In this document: positions 56,955 through 64,000 of the stretch, piece by piece
Position numbering within the stretch: the stretch's first letter is position 1
Layout of the letters: every line of letters begins with the position of its first letter
NCBI RefSeq assembly: GCF_947490415.1
Contig: NZ_CANLGX010000008.1
Span: forward strand, 43,517-107,516
From: an uncultured Eudoraea sp.
Lineage (GTDB): Bacteria > Bacteroidota > Bacteroidia > Flavobacteriales > Flavobacteriaceae
Direction: 5' to 3'
DNA: 64,000 nt
Program-made: the position numbers and the translations under genes
The notes under the pieces: model-generated
Databases searched by the model: none
What the model saw: only the letters and a program-made list of their open reading frames with translations
What the model was told of the DNA's origin: nothing

Positions 56955-57140
56955 TTAATATACTACTCCTTGGCTTATAACACTTGGATCGGAAGTTGGC
57001 AGAATAATAGATCCAGATATTACAAACGAACTATAGGTTATATCTGAAATATCAGAACTTGAAAAAGATGGATTATTAATACATTCTTCCTCTTTAACAT
57101 CTTCTTTTACTTTACAATGGAATATCAAATCTAAAAGGAC
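56955..57140 (-). pseudogene. Possible remnant coding segment downstream of the DUF6090 gene
   Basis: Directly after the TAG of the DUF6090 gene the same frame stays open for 61 codons to a TAA at 56955. The translated text (ECINNPSF then ISGSIILPTSDPSVISQGVVY) is reminiscent of the repeated domains of Bacteroidota surface lipoproteins, which read on past such a GVVY/GVVW end, so it may be a fragment of such a gene. No start codon is suitable. It could also be chance open frame in AT-rich spacer. Confidence 0.35.
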
Positions 57141-57965
57141 CTAGTCTCGATAACAGGAGTTTATGGACTTTTTGAGGTCCTCCAGCAATACCAGGTTACT
57201 ATCCAAAAGTTCATCTACTATAGAAAGGTGTACGGCGCTAATGCGGTACCTATATTGAATCTGGTTTACTAGCTCCAGTTCTTGGATCGGATCATTTAAA
57301 TAATTTGTGATATGTTTGAAAAAAGTAAATTCAAAATCAGCGGGTTTGTTGAATATTGGTTTGATGTACCCTTTTTCCAAAATTTTCTGACTCCATTTTA
57401 ACTGATGGTTTGGCACATAATGGGTGCCTACCTGTAATGCTAATGGGGCAAAATGGTTATCTATGTATTCGTTGTTTTGCCGAATGACGGTCTCATACTG
57501 GTCGACCGTTTGAAAATAAAGCATTATTTGTTGTTTCAATGTCTGATCCAAAAGTAGGTTTAACCCTCCCGTTGCCAACAGCTCCCTGTAGGTGCTATTA
57601 TGTTTACGAAATGTACTCCGGTTATTTAATATACTTAGGCGCTTAGAAAAGATAGTATCAATCGTAAAACTAGCTCTGTCATAATATCCCTGAAGTATGT
57701 CCTCGGCATTGTTGATTACTTCCTGGTCAAACTCTAAATAGGACTCTAAGAACATCTTTTCTGTAGTCAGATCCGTTATGAGTCCTTTAAGGTATTCACA
57801 TTCCCTGGAGCGGGCTTCTAAATAGTCCTGATGTTTATTAACCTGTAGTGCTATCAATATCCCAATAACCACTAAAAGTATCTCCCCAATGCCATATCTT
57901 GCATATTTGAAGAACTGATTATCATCGGCAAGTTTTTTGCGGATTTTACGGAAGAAGTTGATCAT
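57141..57965 (-). CDS. DUF6090 family membrane protein
   Basis: The product is 274 aa. It opens with MINFFRKIRKKLADDNQFFK, then one transmembrane helix (GEILLVVIGILIALQVNKH, about 27-45) and a long helical soluble part, the layout of the DUF6090 family that flavobacteria carry in many copies. The soluble domain probably faces the periplasm. The function is unknown. It is bracketed on both sides by truncated copies of one small gene, which points to rearrangement here. Confidence 0.8.
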   Translation of the reverse strand: MINFFRKIRKKLADDNQFFKYARYGIGEILLVVIGILIALQVNKHQDYLEARSRECEYLKGLITDLTTEKMFLESYLEFDQEVINNAEDILQGYYDRASFTIDTIFSKRLSILNNRSTFRKHNSTYRELLATGGLNLLLDQTLKQQIMLYFQTVDQYETVIRQNNEYIDNHFAPLALQVGTHYVPNHQLKWSQKILEKGYIKPIFNKPADFEFTFFKHITNYLNDPIQELELVNQIQYRYRISAVHLSIVDELLDSNLVLLEDLKKSINSCYRD

Positions 57966-58008
57966 AAGAAAGAAGAGGTTGGTTGTTCTTCCTAAGGTAA
58001 GGAATTAT

Positions 58009-58113
58009 CTAGAAAAGTTTTACACCGATTACTATATCAAGAAACTTGCCTTTTGAAAATACTGTGTCGAACTGCTCATCTTCGGAAAGCATTTTGTATT
58101 CGTAGAGAGTCAT
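58009..58113 (-). pseudogene. Truncated copy 2 of the small MTLYEYKML gene
   Basis: The frame from the ATG at 58113 runs for 34 residues: 29 match copy 1 at 56738-56902 with a single Tyr/Phe change, then GVKLF and a TAG. The first 29 codons differ from copy 1 at about ten bases, nearly all silent. The coding similarity ends after LDIVI, so the gene was cut there. It lies 43 bp upstream of the DUF6090 gene. Confidence 0.6.
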
Positions 58114-58147
58114 AATGAAGGTTAGTAAAGAACTACTATAAGGAATA

Positions 58148-58167
58148 GCTTATACACGTTGCTGGCG
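58148..58167. repeat. Half copy of the island palindrome family (element E)
   Basis: GCTTATACACGTTGCTGGCG resembles the right arm of the elements at 58821-58959 and 63092-63221 (compare TATACACGTTGTTGTGCC). Its left arm partner was not found. It lies 8 bp from the stop of the 210-aa gene. Confidence 0.55.
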
Positions 58168-58174
58168 ATAGTTT

Positions 58175-58807
58175 TTAATTCACTAAACCACTTCTAAGAT
58201 TACAATCACTACTTTTTACCAGGTCATCCAAACCATCAACCTTCCAGCATTCTCCGAATACTGAACAATAACAGTAAGTTAATTTATATTCTTCACTAAT
58301 TTTAATTAGGGTGTCAATAAGCGTATCTTCAAAATTTCCTTTTGTTGTAAAGCTAATTGTTATTACATTGGTAACTTCTCCTGGAGCCAATACTTTGGTG
58401 CTTAGATTAGCGTTTCGGGTTTGTTGTATGGAAAGGTTTGGATAGTCTTTCTCTAATTCATGACCGAGTCCCCAACTCGTGATTTCTCTATTTTTATAAG
58501 TATAAATAACATTATCTACTATAGCAGGTCCAACTCCTTTATTAGTAACTCTGTAATTGAATAATGCAGTAGAGTCACCAATTTCAATATCAGGTGAGTT
58601 TTCTAAAAATGGCCAAACAGAAGCGCCCTGTTGCTGAAAAAGCAACTTCTGTTGTTCTTCAAGAATAGAGGTCTCTTTATAACCTAATAAAACAGAAAAA
58701 AAACTAATCAGGACGGCAAAAAGAGCTATAATTAGAGGCGTATCAATTTTTTTGTTTTTAGCCAAATTAACTTGTTTAATTTCTTCTTCTTTTTTGCTGT
58801 TTTCCAT
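58175..58807 (-). CDS. Hypothetical one-TM membrane protein
   Basis: The product is 210 aa. A Lys/Glu-rich cytosolic start (MENSKKEEEIKQVNLAKN) is followed by one transmembrane helix (TPLIIALFAVLISFFSVLLG, about 23-42), a short helical stretch and a beta-rich domain (FNYRVTNKGVGPAIVDNVIY, about 82-101), with five cysteines near the C-terminus. No family was recognised with confidence. It is bounded at the 3' side by half element E (8 bp) and at the 5' side by palindrome A (13 bp), like a single-gene cassette. Confidence 0.7.
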   Translation of the reverse strand: MENSKKEEEIKQVNLAKNKKIDTPLIIALFAVLISFFSVLLGYKETSILEEQQKLLFQQQGASVWPFLENSPDIEIGDSTALFNYRVTNKGVGPAIVDNVIYTYKNREITSWGLGHELEKDYPNLSIQQTRNANLSTKVLAPGEVTNVITISFTTKGNFEDTLIDTLIKISEEYKLTYCYCSVFGECWKVDGLDDLVKSSDCNLRSGLVN

Positions 58808-58820
58808 TTTAATTCAATTA

Positions 58821-58959
58821 TTGCCAATGGTGTGGTATAACCGTCAGTTACGGTTTTAAGTTTATACTTTTTTTCGTTTAAGCGCTACAGTTTGCAATTC
58901 CGAGTGGATTCGGACGCGGTCGAATCCGCCGTAATTGCGGTTATACATTGTTATAGCAC
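58821..58959. repeat. Island palindrome element A
   Basis: The left arm (58821-58853) contains AATGGTGTGGTATAACCG and CAGTTACGG; the right arm (58930-58959) contains CCGTAATTGCGG and TTATACATTGTTATAGC. Reverse-complemented, they align except for three extra bases in the left arm after the first ATGG. The centre holds a second hairpin, GGATTCG...CGAATCC. It belongs to the same family as elements B, C and D. Confidence 0.8.
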
Positions 58960-59049
58960 GTTATTTATATTCATAATGAAATATTAGTTGGATTTTTATG
59001 TAATCTTATTAGGATCGTTTTATTTTGATCAATTATGGTTTTAATATCA

Positions 59050-60864
59050 TTATCCAAAGTTGAAACCAATTAAGTTCCAGAACCACATAAACCAGGTAAA
59101 CGAAAAGAATACAATAAGATGTAAGAGGTAATTTACTTTGCCTCCTATGCTTAGTTCTTGTCTTTTCTGAAATTCTCGGATGATTGTAAATACACCTAAG
59201 GCAACTGTGAATAAAGGTAAGCAGAAAATGGCATAAAAATACGTAGGGATTTGGTATTGTAGCTCATCTCGGCCATTATAGATGGCTAAAAATATAAATA
59301 CAATAGATAATATTCCGAGTAAATTGAATATTGCTGTGACGTGGGATACATGAACCTTTTTGACCTGTAGCACAACATATCTTATCAGGTTAAAAAGAAA
59401 TAGGAGAAATATCGTGGTTACAGCAAACAGTGTGAATTTCTCACTTTCAAACCATTTCAGCTTTTTGTAAGCGAAATTTTCATTATAAAACCAGCCGATA
59501 TCTCCTTTTCGATTTTTACCAAAGCCTGTCTTCCAATTTTCATTTGTGTTTTCAAAAAGCAAAGGGGCAATTTCTCTAAATTCTTGGCCCCAGAGAGAGA
59601 TGCTTGAATCTTCTGTTGCTTCTATTTTTACTTTGTAAGTAAACAAGAGGTTTAACTTTTCTATGGTAGAATGGGAGAATCGATTCATGACGTATTCTCC
59701 ATTTATTTCCGATAAATCCGTTGTGGTGTTTTTATTCCAAGTAGGTTCAGAATATGTACTCGGAAAGAAGCGGTGTATAAATTGCTGTACCATTTCCTTA
59801 GATAAGGATTCGTCTCCGCCGTTGTGTGTAATGAAAATACCGATTCCCTTTTCTGGGATTAAACAAAGGAAACTCCCATAGTTTGTGGCTGATCCGCCAT
59901 GCCTCAATAGCCGTAAACCGTTTTGATATGCTTCAAAGAACCCTACCGCTACACCAGGCAATTGAGGATGATGTGTAAATTGCTGACTGTGCATTTCCGC
60001 AAATGAACTATTTGAAATTAAGCTACCATCGTTTTTCGAAGAAGTCTGTAGATGAAAGTTCATGAATTTTGCCATTTCTTCTGCCGTGCTTATCAGCATG
60101 GAAGCGGGTTTTGTCTTGATATAATCGAAAGGCACGGGTTTCCACTGTTGGCTTTCCTTTTGGTAACTCTTTGCAAAGTTAGTGGCCTTACTGACATCAA
60201 AAGTACTATTTGCCATTTGCAGTGGAGACAGCAACTCGGTCTGAATAAAATCCTCATAGACTTTTCCTGATACTTCTTCAACAATTAAACCTGCCAGAGC
60301 CAAACCGTGATTGGAATACGCAAAGGTTTCTCCGGCTTTAGTCACACGCTCAGGCATTTCGTTGTATAGGTATTCCTTTAGGGGAATTTGCTTAGAAGCG
60401 TCATGTGTCCGGCGTTCTAAGTTTTTATCCTCAAAACCAGCTGTATGGGTTAATAAGTTCTGTAGTGTAACTGAATCACCTTCTATGGATTTATAATTGA
60501 AATCTGGCAAATAGTTCCGAATGTCGCGATGCAAATCAATTAAGCCTTTTGAGTGTAATTGCATAACAGCCGTAGCTGTGACTAATTTTGTGACAGAAGC
60601 AATCCTGAACGAGGTGTTAGAACTGAACGGTCGATTTTCATCAATATTAGCCAATCCATGCCCTTTTGTTGTAATGAGTTCTCCGTCTTGTACAATGGCA
60701 TACCCTATTCCTGTAGTATTGTCTTTGTCAATATGCTGCCCCGCAATGGAATCCATAAATTGAATGACGTCTTGCTTGAAATATTGTTTTGTTATGCTGT
60801 CTTGTTGTGCCTGAATTTGTATACTGATAATGCACAATAGCATAATTAAAAGATGTTTTCTCAT
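59050..60864 (-). CDS. Membrane-tailed serine hydrolase, class C beta-lactamase fold
   Basis: The product is 604 aa. A signal peptide (1-20, IQIQAQ) leads into the hydrolase domain with SxxK at S90-V-T-K93 and a canonical Y183-S-N185. After about residue 480 come four hydrophobic helices (FTLFAVTTIFLLFLFNLI, FNLLGILSIVFIFLAIY, AIFCLPLFTVALGVF and LIVFFSFTWFMWFWNL), which anchor it in the inner membrane with the catalytic domain outside. The substrate may be a peptide or ester; resistance is not implied. An AraC-type gene 86 bp upstream on the same strand may control it. Palindromes A and B enclose the pair. Confidence 0.87.
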   Translation of the reverse strand: MRKHLLIMLLCIISIQIQAQQDSITKQYFKQDVIQFMDSIAGQHIDKDNTTGIGYAIVQDGELITTKGHGLANIDENRPFSSNTSFRIASVTKLVTATAVMQLHSKGLIDLHRDIRNYLPDFNYKSIEGDSVTLQNLLTHTAGFEDKNLERRTHDASKQIPLKEYLYNEMPERVTKAGETFAYSNHGLALAGLIVEEVSGKVYEDFIQTELLSPLQMANSTFDVSKATNFAKSYQKESQQWKPVPFDYIKTKPASMLISTAEEMAKFMNFHLQTSSKNDGSLISNSSFAEMHSQQFTHHPQLPGVAVGFFEAYQNGLRLLRHGGSATNYGSFLCLIPEKGIGIFITHNGGDESLSKEMVQQFIHRFFPSTYSEPTWNKNTTTDLSEINGEYVMNRFSHSTIEKLNLLFTYKVKIEATEDSSISLWGQEFREIAPLLFENTNENWKTGFGKNRKGDIGWFYNENFAYKKLKWFESEKFTLFAVTTIFLLFLFNLIRYVVLQVKKVHVSHVTAIFNLLGILSIVFIFLAIYNGRDELQYQIPTYFYAIFCLPLFTVALGVFTIIREFQKRQELSIGGKVNYLLHLIVFFSFTWFMWFWNLIGFNFG

Positions 60865-60950
60865 GGCTGATTGATTTTGATTTTATACGATTATGACTAC
60901 AAAACAAGTGTTTTTATAGGTACGAGTCGTTCGTTCCGGCCGAAGCGAAC

Positions 60951-62114
60951 CTATTGTTGTAGTGTTTTTTTGAACTGTCTAGGCGTCATGCCTGTTTCTC
61001 TCTTAAAAACGGTGTTAAAAGTAGTCTTTGAATTGAAACCGCATTCAAATGCCACAGCCAAAAGTGTGTAGTTCTCGAACTTTGGATTAGCCATCTTTTG
61101 TTTACAATCTTCCACGCGGTAGTGATTAATAAAATTGTAAAAGTTGGTATGCAGTTCGTTGTTTAATACTTCCGACAATTGATGCCGACTGATGCCCAAT
61201 GTTTCCGCCATTTCGTTTCCAGAGAGTTTTTCATTCAAATAGAGTTTCTCCTTTTCCATGAGGTCTTTTAAATGTCTACTTAACACTGATTCGGTTTTGA
61301 TGGAGGCTTCTGTATCTTCGGCTTTTCCTAATGAATCAGTGGCCTGATCCTTTATATGATTAGGGGTATTTGATATTTTGTTTTCGCTTTGAAACAAAGA
61401 GAGTATATCAGGCTGACTGATAGCCTTGTAACTAATTGCATAAATGAGCAACACAAGCGCAAATGCGCCGTAAGCTCCCATATGTTGGATGGATGAAGAA
61501 AGCAACAATTCTCCCAACAGATAGATAAAAGATACAATGGTAACCACGGACAATGCCCATACACTGTGTTTTAACCAATTGAGGTGAATGTTTTCTACAT
61601 TAGAAAACCAATGAAAAAGTTGTTGGTCATACAATTTTAAATCCTTGGATATTCGCCATAAGTAGAACAATATTTGTAGGAAACTAAATAAAGATATTAC
61701 CGGAAAGAAATAGGTGGAATACCAATCATCACTAACCGTGGTTGAAGTATTCCCCATGTTAAGCGATAATACTTTTTCTTGTGCCGAAAGCATATAAAAA
61801 GGAATCAAGGCTAACTTAGCAATGAAAAAAGGTATAAAATGTATTAGGATCTTAAAGCGATGATTAAGAAGTGCCCGAACATAAAGAAAAATAAGTGGGC
61901 CGAACAATAAGGTATTTCCCCAACGGATTCTAATTAGAAATGGGAAATTTTTATAGAAACTTGCACTTTCAGTGGCTTCAAATAAGCAGTTGAAACTCAA
62001 TAGAAGCACAAACAAAGCAAGAATTCGGTTGGCTTTTCGATTAGTCCTCGAAAAAAATAAGGCAATCACCAGAATAATGCCTTGTGCTGCTCCTAAATAG
62101 AGTACGGTATTCAT
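60951..62114 (-). CDS. AraC-family regulator with seven-helix membrane sensor domain
   Basis: The product is 387 aa. Residues 1-230 contain about seven transmembrane helices (YLGAAQGIILVIALFF start; LLFGPLIFLYVRAL). Residues about 285-385 are an AraC DNA-binding domain with two helix-turn-helix motifs (GNEMAETLGISRHQLSEVLN and VAFECGFNSKTTFNTVFKRE) ending FKKTLQQ. This is a one-component membrane regulator common in flavobacteria; the signal is unknown. The serine hydrolase gene follows after 86 bp on the same strand and is its likely target. Both lie between palindromes A and B. Confidence 0.9.
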   Translation of the reverse strand: MNTVLYLGAAQGIILVIALFFSRTNRKANRILALFVLLLSFNCLFEATESASFYKNFPFLIRIRWGNTLLFGPLIFLYVRALLNHRFKILIHFIPFFIAKLALIPFYMLSAQEKVLSLNMGNTSTTVSDDWYSTYFFPVISLFSFLQILFYLWRISKDLKLYDQQLFHWFSNVENIHLNWLKHSVWALSVVTIVSFIYLLGELLLSSSIQHMGAYGAFALVLLIYAISYKAISQPDILSLFQSENKISNTPNHIKDQATDSLGKAEDTEASIKTESVLSRHLKDLMEKEKLYLNEKLSGNEMAETLGISRHQLSEVLNNELHTNFYNFINHYRVEDCKQKMANPKFENYTLLAVAFECGFNSKTTFNTVFKRETGMTPRQFKKTLQQ

Positions 62115-62140
62115 TGTGTACCTTCAGATTTTTTAAATGT

Positions 62141-62273
62141 GCTATAACGGTCTAGTGTATGAGTAGTAGCGGATTTTTACTCACAAACCTTTCGGTTTTG
62201 CACTGATCTTTATTTTCTGTTCTTGCTTTTATTTTCCCACTTAAACCGCTATTACTTATAAACATTGTTGGCA
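62141..62273. repeat. Island palindrome element B
   Basis: The left arm starts GCTATAACGGTCTAGTGTAT and goes on to GTAGTAGCGG (to about 62174); the right arm (62247-62273) has CCGCTATTACTTATAAACAT and TTGTTGGCA. Aligned as reverse complements, the left arm has three extra bases after AAC. It ends exactly one base before the stop codon of the DJ-1/PfpI-like gene. Confidence 0.8.
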
Positions 62274-63026
62274 TTAGTTTTCTATTTGTTTAATCATCTC
62301 TTTGGCAACTATGGCTGAAGAGGGAAGAAACATGGTCGTCACAATTCTCTTATCAATTACTATATCGTGTTTATCATTCAAATCACGTTTAGTTTGAAAT
62401 ATTCCTCCATTATCTTTTAATTGGTCCTCAAGCATTACAGGTAATAAAGTTCCTTCTTTAGCCCAACTTTTAGTAATCTCTGTCGAATTTGGGAAACCTG
62501 TCACTTTTTTACCTTTAACCATATAGTCACCATTGCTAAGTTTGACATTTGCTAAAGCACCAGGTCCATGTCCACAACCTCCTACTATTCCACCATTTTC
62601 GTAAATGTTAGCTATAATTGATAATAATTTTTTGTTATTGGCTACATCAAACAATGGTCCATATCCACCACCAATAAAAACGGCTTTATAGTTTTTATAA
62701 TCTACTTGGTCAGGTGTAAGTGAATTTTCAACATTACCATTAAAATTTTCATACTTTATAGTATAACTACTGATTCCAACAGGATCCATTGAAAATGGGA
62801 CTTTTCCACCAGTTGGTGAAACAAAATCAACTTCATATCCATGAGAAACAAAAATATGATATGGAGGTGCTACTTCCCAAAGATTGTTACCGGCAAAGTG
62901 TTTTTCTGGGTCTCCCATATCCTCGGTGTTTGAGACGATAATTAATATTCTTTCCTTTTCAGTTATCTCATTTTTACAAGAAATAAAGATTAGTAATATC
63001 AACACTGCTAAAAGTATTTTTTTCAT
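62274..63026 (-). CDS. DJ-1/PfpI superfamily lipoprotein, glutamine amidotransferase-like
   Basis: The product is 250 aa. A lipoprotein signal ends at Cys17 (LLIFISCK). The fold is the class I glutamine amidotransferase-like domain of the DJ-1/PfpI/Hsp31 group, with the nucleophile elbow VGG-C151-G-H153-GPGAL and the earlier FIGGGYGPLFD segment. Hsp31-type members act as glyoxalases, deglycases or chaperones; which applies here is unknown. The lipid anchor places it outside the inner membrane, which is unusual for the group but common for Bacteroidota. It lies alone between palindromes B (touching its stop) and C. Confidence 0.87.
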   Translation of the reverse strand: MKKILLAVLILLIFISCKNEITEKERILIIVSNTEDMGDPEKHFAGNNLWEVAPPYHIFVSHGYEVDFVSPTGGKVPFSMDPVGISSYTIKYENFNGNVENSLTPDQVDYKNYKAVFIGGGYGPLFDVANNKKLLSIIANIYENGGIVGGCGHGPGALANVKLSNGDYMVKGKKVTGFPNSTEITKSWAKEGTLLPVMLEDQLKDNGGIFQTKRDLNDKHDIVIDKRIVTTMFLPSSAIVAKEMIKQIEN

Positions 63027-63091
63027 TTTTTAATTGATTGAGTTTTGTATAAGACAATAAATAGAGAAGAGTGTTACGGTCTTTCAATTAA

Positions 63092-63221
63092 TGCCAACGG
63101 TTTCGTGTATGGTTTGTGTTGTTGGGGGACTAAGTTAGCAAATAGAGATGAAGGCTGTGGAATTTCGGTAGAAATTCCTGAATAATCCTTAAACAACATA
63201 TACTATACACGTTGTTGTGCC
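63092..63221. repeat. Island palindrome element C
   Basis: The left arm (63092-63124) reads TGCCAACGGTTTCGTGTATG and ends TGTTGTT; the right arm (63190-63221) is AAACAACATATAC, TATACACGTTGTTGTGCC. As reverse complements they align with three extra bases in the left arm after CAAC. It lies 65 bp upstream of the DJ-1-like start. Confidence 0.85.
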
Positions 63222-63315
63222 TAGTTCCTTTTATTGGTTTTGCTTTGACGGATAAATTGCTTTATTTTGGGATAAATGCCACAATCGGCAGTAGAATATA
63301 TATTAAACGTCTGAT

Positions 63316-63696
63316 ATGGAATTCGACCTCCTGGAATATCTTGCCGACTTTACTCACTATGAACTCCTTGATGCCTATTACCTTGCGCGGAGCGCACTTA
63401 TCAGTGATGTGACGATATTTATGACGATTCTTTTTGCCTATGTTACTGTTGCGTACTTTGTGAGTGCGAAGCTGACCAAGTTCCAAGCAATTTCAATCTC
63501 TTCGCTATACAGCCTTTTTGCTTTGTATATGGCTTCCTCTGCATACAATTCATCACTGATGGCATCGACTATTGCTTTTGCAGTTAGTGGGCTGGATCCT
63601 TCCAAGGACTCGATCGTTTTAGTAACGATTTTACTGGTAGCCTGGGTTTTCAGTATTATATTATTCATGCAAGCACGTCGAATGGGAGACGCCTAA
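63316..63696 (+). CDS. Small hypothetical membrane protein
   Basis: The product is 126 aa. It has a short polar start (MEFDLLEYLADFTHYELLD) and three hydrophobic helices (about 27-50, 56-78 and 100-118; e.g. VTIFMTILFAYVTVAYFV). No family was recognised. It is the only gene on the plus strand in the island part of the window. Palindrome C lies 94 bp upstream and palindrome D 148 bp downstream. Its base use is close to its neighbours. Confidence 0.65.
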   Translation: MEFDLLEYLADFTHYELLDAYYLARSALISDVTIFMTILFAYVTVAYFVSAKLTKFQAISISSLYSLFALYMASSAYNSSLMASTIAFAVSGLDPSKDSIVLVTILLVAWVFSIILFMQARRMGDA

Positions 63697-63844
63697 TGTT
63701 GTTGAAGGCACCTCCTTTAGTCATTCAGACTTGTTTAACATGCTATGAAATTTACTTTCTCAGATTCGCATCTAGAATATCCACACCACTTAACTGAGCG
63801 TTCGCTAAAACTAAATTTAATTCTATTTCTGATTAAAAGAATTA

Positions 63845-63913
63845 GGCACAACCGTTCGGTGTATGGTGTCGTAGCATCCCGAAGGGTGCTATGCAATATA
63901 CACATTGTTGTGC
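63845..63913. repeat. Island palindrome element D
   Basis: This is the most compact copy: the left arm is 63845-63880 (GGCACAACCGTTCGGTGTAT then GTAGCATCCC), the loop GAA, and the right arm 63884-63913 (GGGTGCTATG then TATACACATTGTTGTGC). The left arm has three extra bases after CACAAC. It lies 5 bp from the stop codon of the gene cut by the window edge. Confidence 0.88.
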
Positions 63914-63918
63914 TTTCG

Positions 63919-64000
63919 TTATAATTTTAGTTCATTATTTAAAGATTCTAAAAGTACTTCTATTTCTTGTTCACAGTTAAACATTGATCTTTTAACTGAT
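63919..64000 (-). CDS. C-terminal end of an unidentified gene, partial
   Basis: The last 26 codons before a TAA at 63919 run open to the window edge and read SMFNCEQEIEVLLESLNNE and then LKL. The short helical text gives no family. Its stop lies 5 bp from palindrome D, like the other minus-strand genes in this part. Confidence 0.5.
   Translation of the reverse strand, partial: SVKRSMFNCEQEIEVLLESLNNELKL

Noticed and set aside
3380..60864. Three class C beta-lactamase-fold genes (3380-4669, 19257-20546, 59050-60864) as antibiotic resistance genes
   Set aside because: The family includes many esterases and peptidases. Two of the three lack the Y-S-N motif, and all are far from AmpC-type sequences, so resistance is unsupported.
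60915..60955. Imperfect hairpin GTTCGTTCCGG/CCGAAGCGAAC downstream of the AraC-type gene
   Set aside because: It has two mismatches and no good T-run. It does not share the end motifs of the palindrome family, so no function is assigned.
58821..63913. Palindromes A-D read as classical integron attC sites
   Set aside because: The ends do not fit RYYYAAC/GTTRRRY in all copies, and no IntI-type integrase is in the window. The likeness is in layout only, so the classical label is not used.
58821..63913. Palindromes A-D read as ordinary rho-independent terminators
   Set aside because: They are 69-139 bp long, lack T-runs after the stem, and keep a constant three-base bulge. Element A is 90 bp away from the nearest 3' end it could serve.

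Overview
The window reads as chromosomal DNA of a member of the Flavobacteriaceae (Bacteroidota), probably marine. The grounds are AT-rich DNA with densely packed genes, promoters of the Bacteroidota form TTG-N17-23-TAnnTTTG, C-terminal sorting domains of the type IX secretion system (T9SS), lipoproteins, and typical families of the group (DUF6090, DUF6807, DUF4286, DUF6428, HTTM, PdeM/Lhr, an OlsF-like lipid synthase). The genus cannot be fixed from the sequence alone. Layout: 1-4669 holds a secreted BNR-repeat protein cut by the window edge, a DUF6807 (PmoA-like) protein and a secreted serine hydrolase. 5114-6052 holds a short SSB and a ferritin that converge on a shared terminator. 6132-9096 is a nucleoside/ribose salvage operon (exported nucleoside hydrolase lipoprotein, ribokinase, GRP-type sugar transporter). 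9180-14646 holds an HDAC-like deacetylase, Tex and methionyl-tRNA synthetase. 14767-17981 is a DUF1800-DUF1501 pair in which the DUF1501 protein carries both a Tat-like signal and a T9SS tail. 18171-22133 holds YraN, a stand-alone ACT-like protein, a serine hydrolase lipoprotein and a Tat-exported Gfo/Idh/MocA oxidoreductase. 22403-29171 is a DNA-repair block (Mfd, PdeM, Lhr-type helicase). 29258-34471 holds a TerB-like protein, fructose bisphosphatase, GNAT-aspartokinase and the OlsF-like fusion. 34468-36289 is an arsenic operon (ArsR, DUF6428, GNAT, ArsC) without its efflux pump. 36370-41009 is a run of small metabolic genes containing one broken VOC gene. 41085-49538 holds MgtE, RsmA, a DUF4286-AIG2 fusion, a TPR protein, SerRS, HTTM and RibF. 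49589-54045 holds a large T9SS metalloprotease with an overlapping lipoprotein gene. 54092-56443 holds Pth, L25 and PRPP synthetase. At 56588-56669 a tRNA-Leu(CAA) with its own promoter and terminator ends the core part. Everything to its right looks accessory: two truncated copies of one small gene around a DUF6090 gene, then a run of unrelated genes (a one-TM protein, a membrane serine hydrolase with an AraC-type membrane regulator, a DJ-1/PfpI lipoprotein, a small membrane protein, and a gene cut by the window edge). The most interesting signal is in this last part. Four imperfect palindromes of one family (58821-58959, 62141-62273, 63092-63221, 63845-63913) and one half copy (58148-58167) lie at the gene boundaries, often within a few bases of a stop codon. 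All have the same polarity, the left arm being three bases longer than the right in the same place. This looks like a gene-cassette array with folded, directional attachment sites. No recombinase gene is in the window, so this is a hypothesis.
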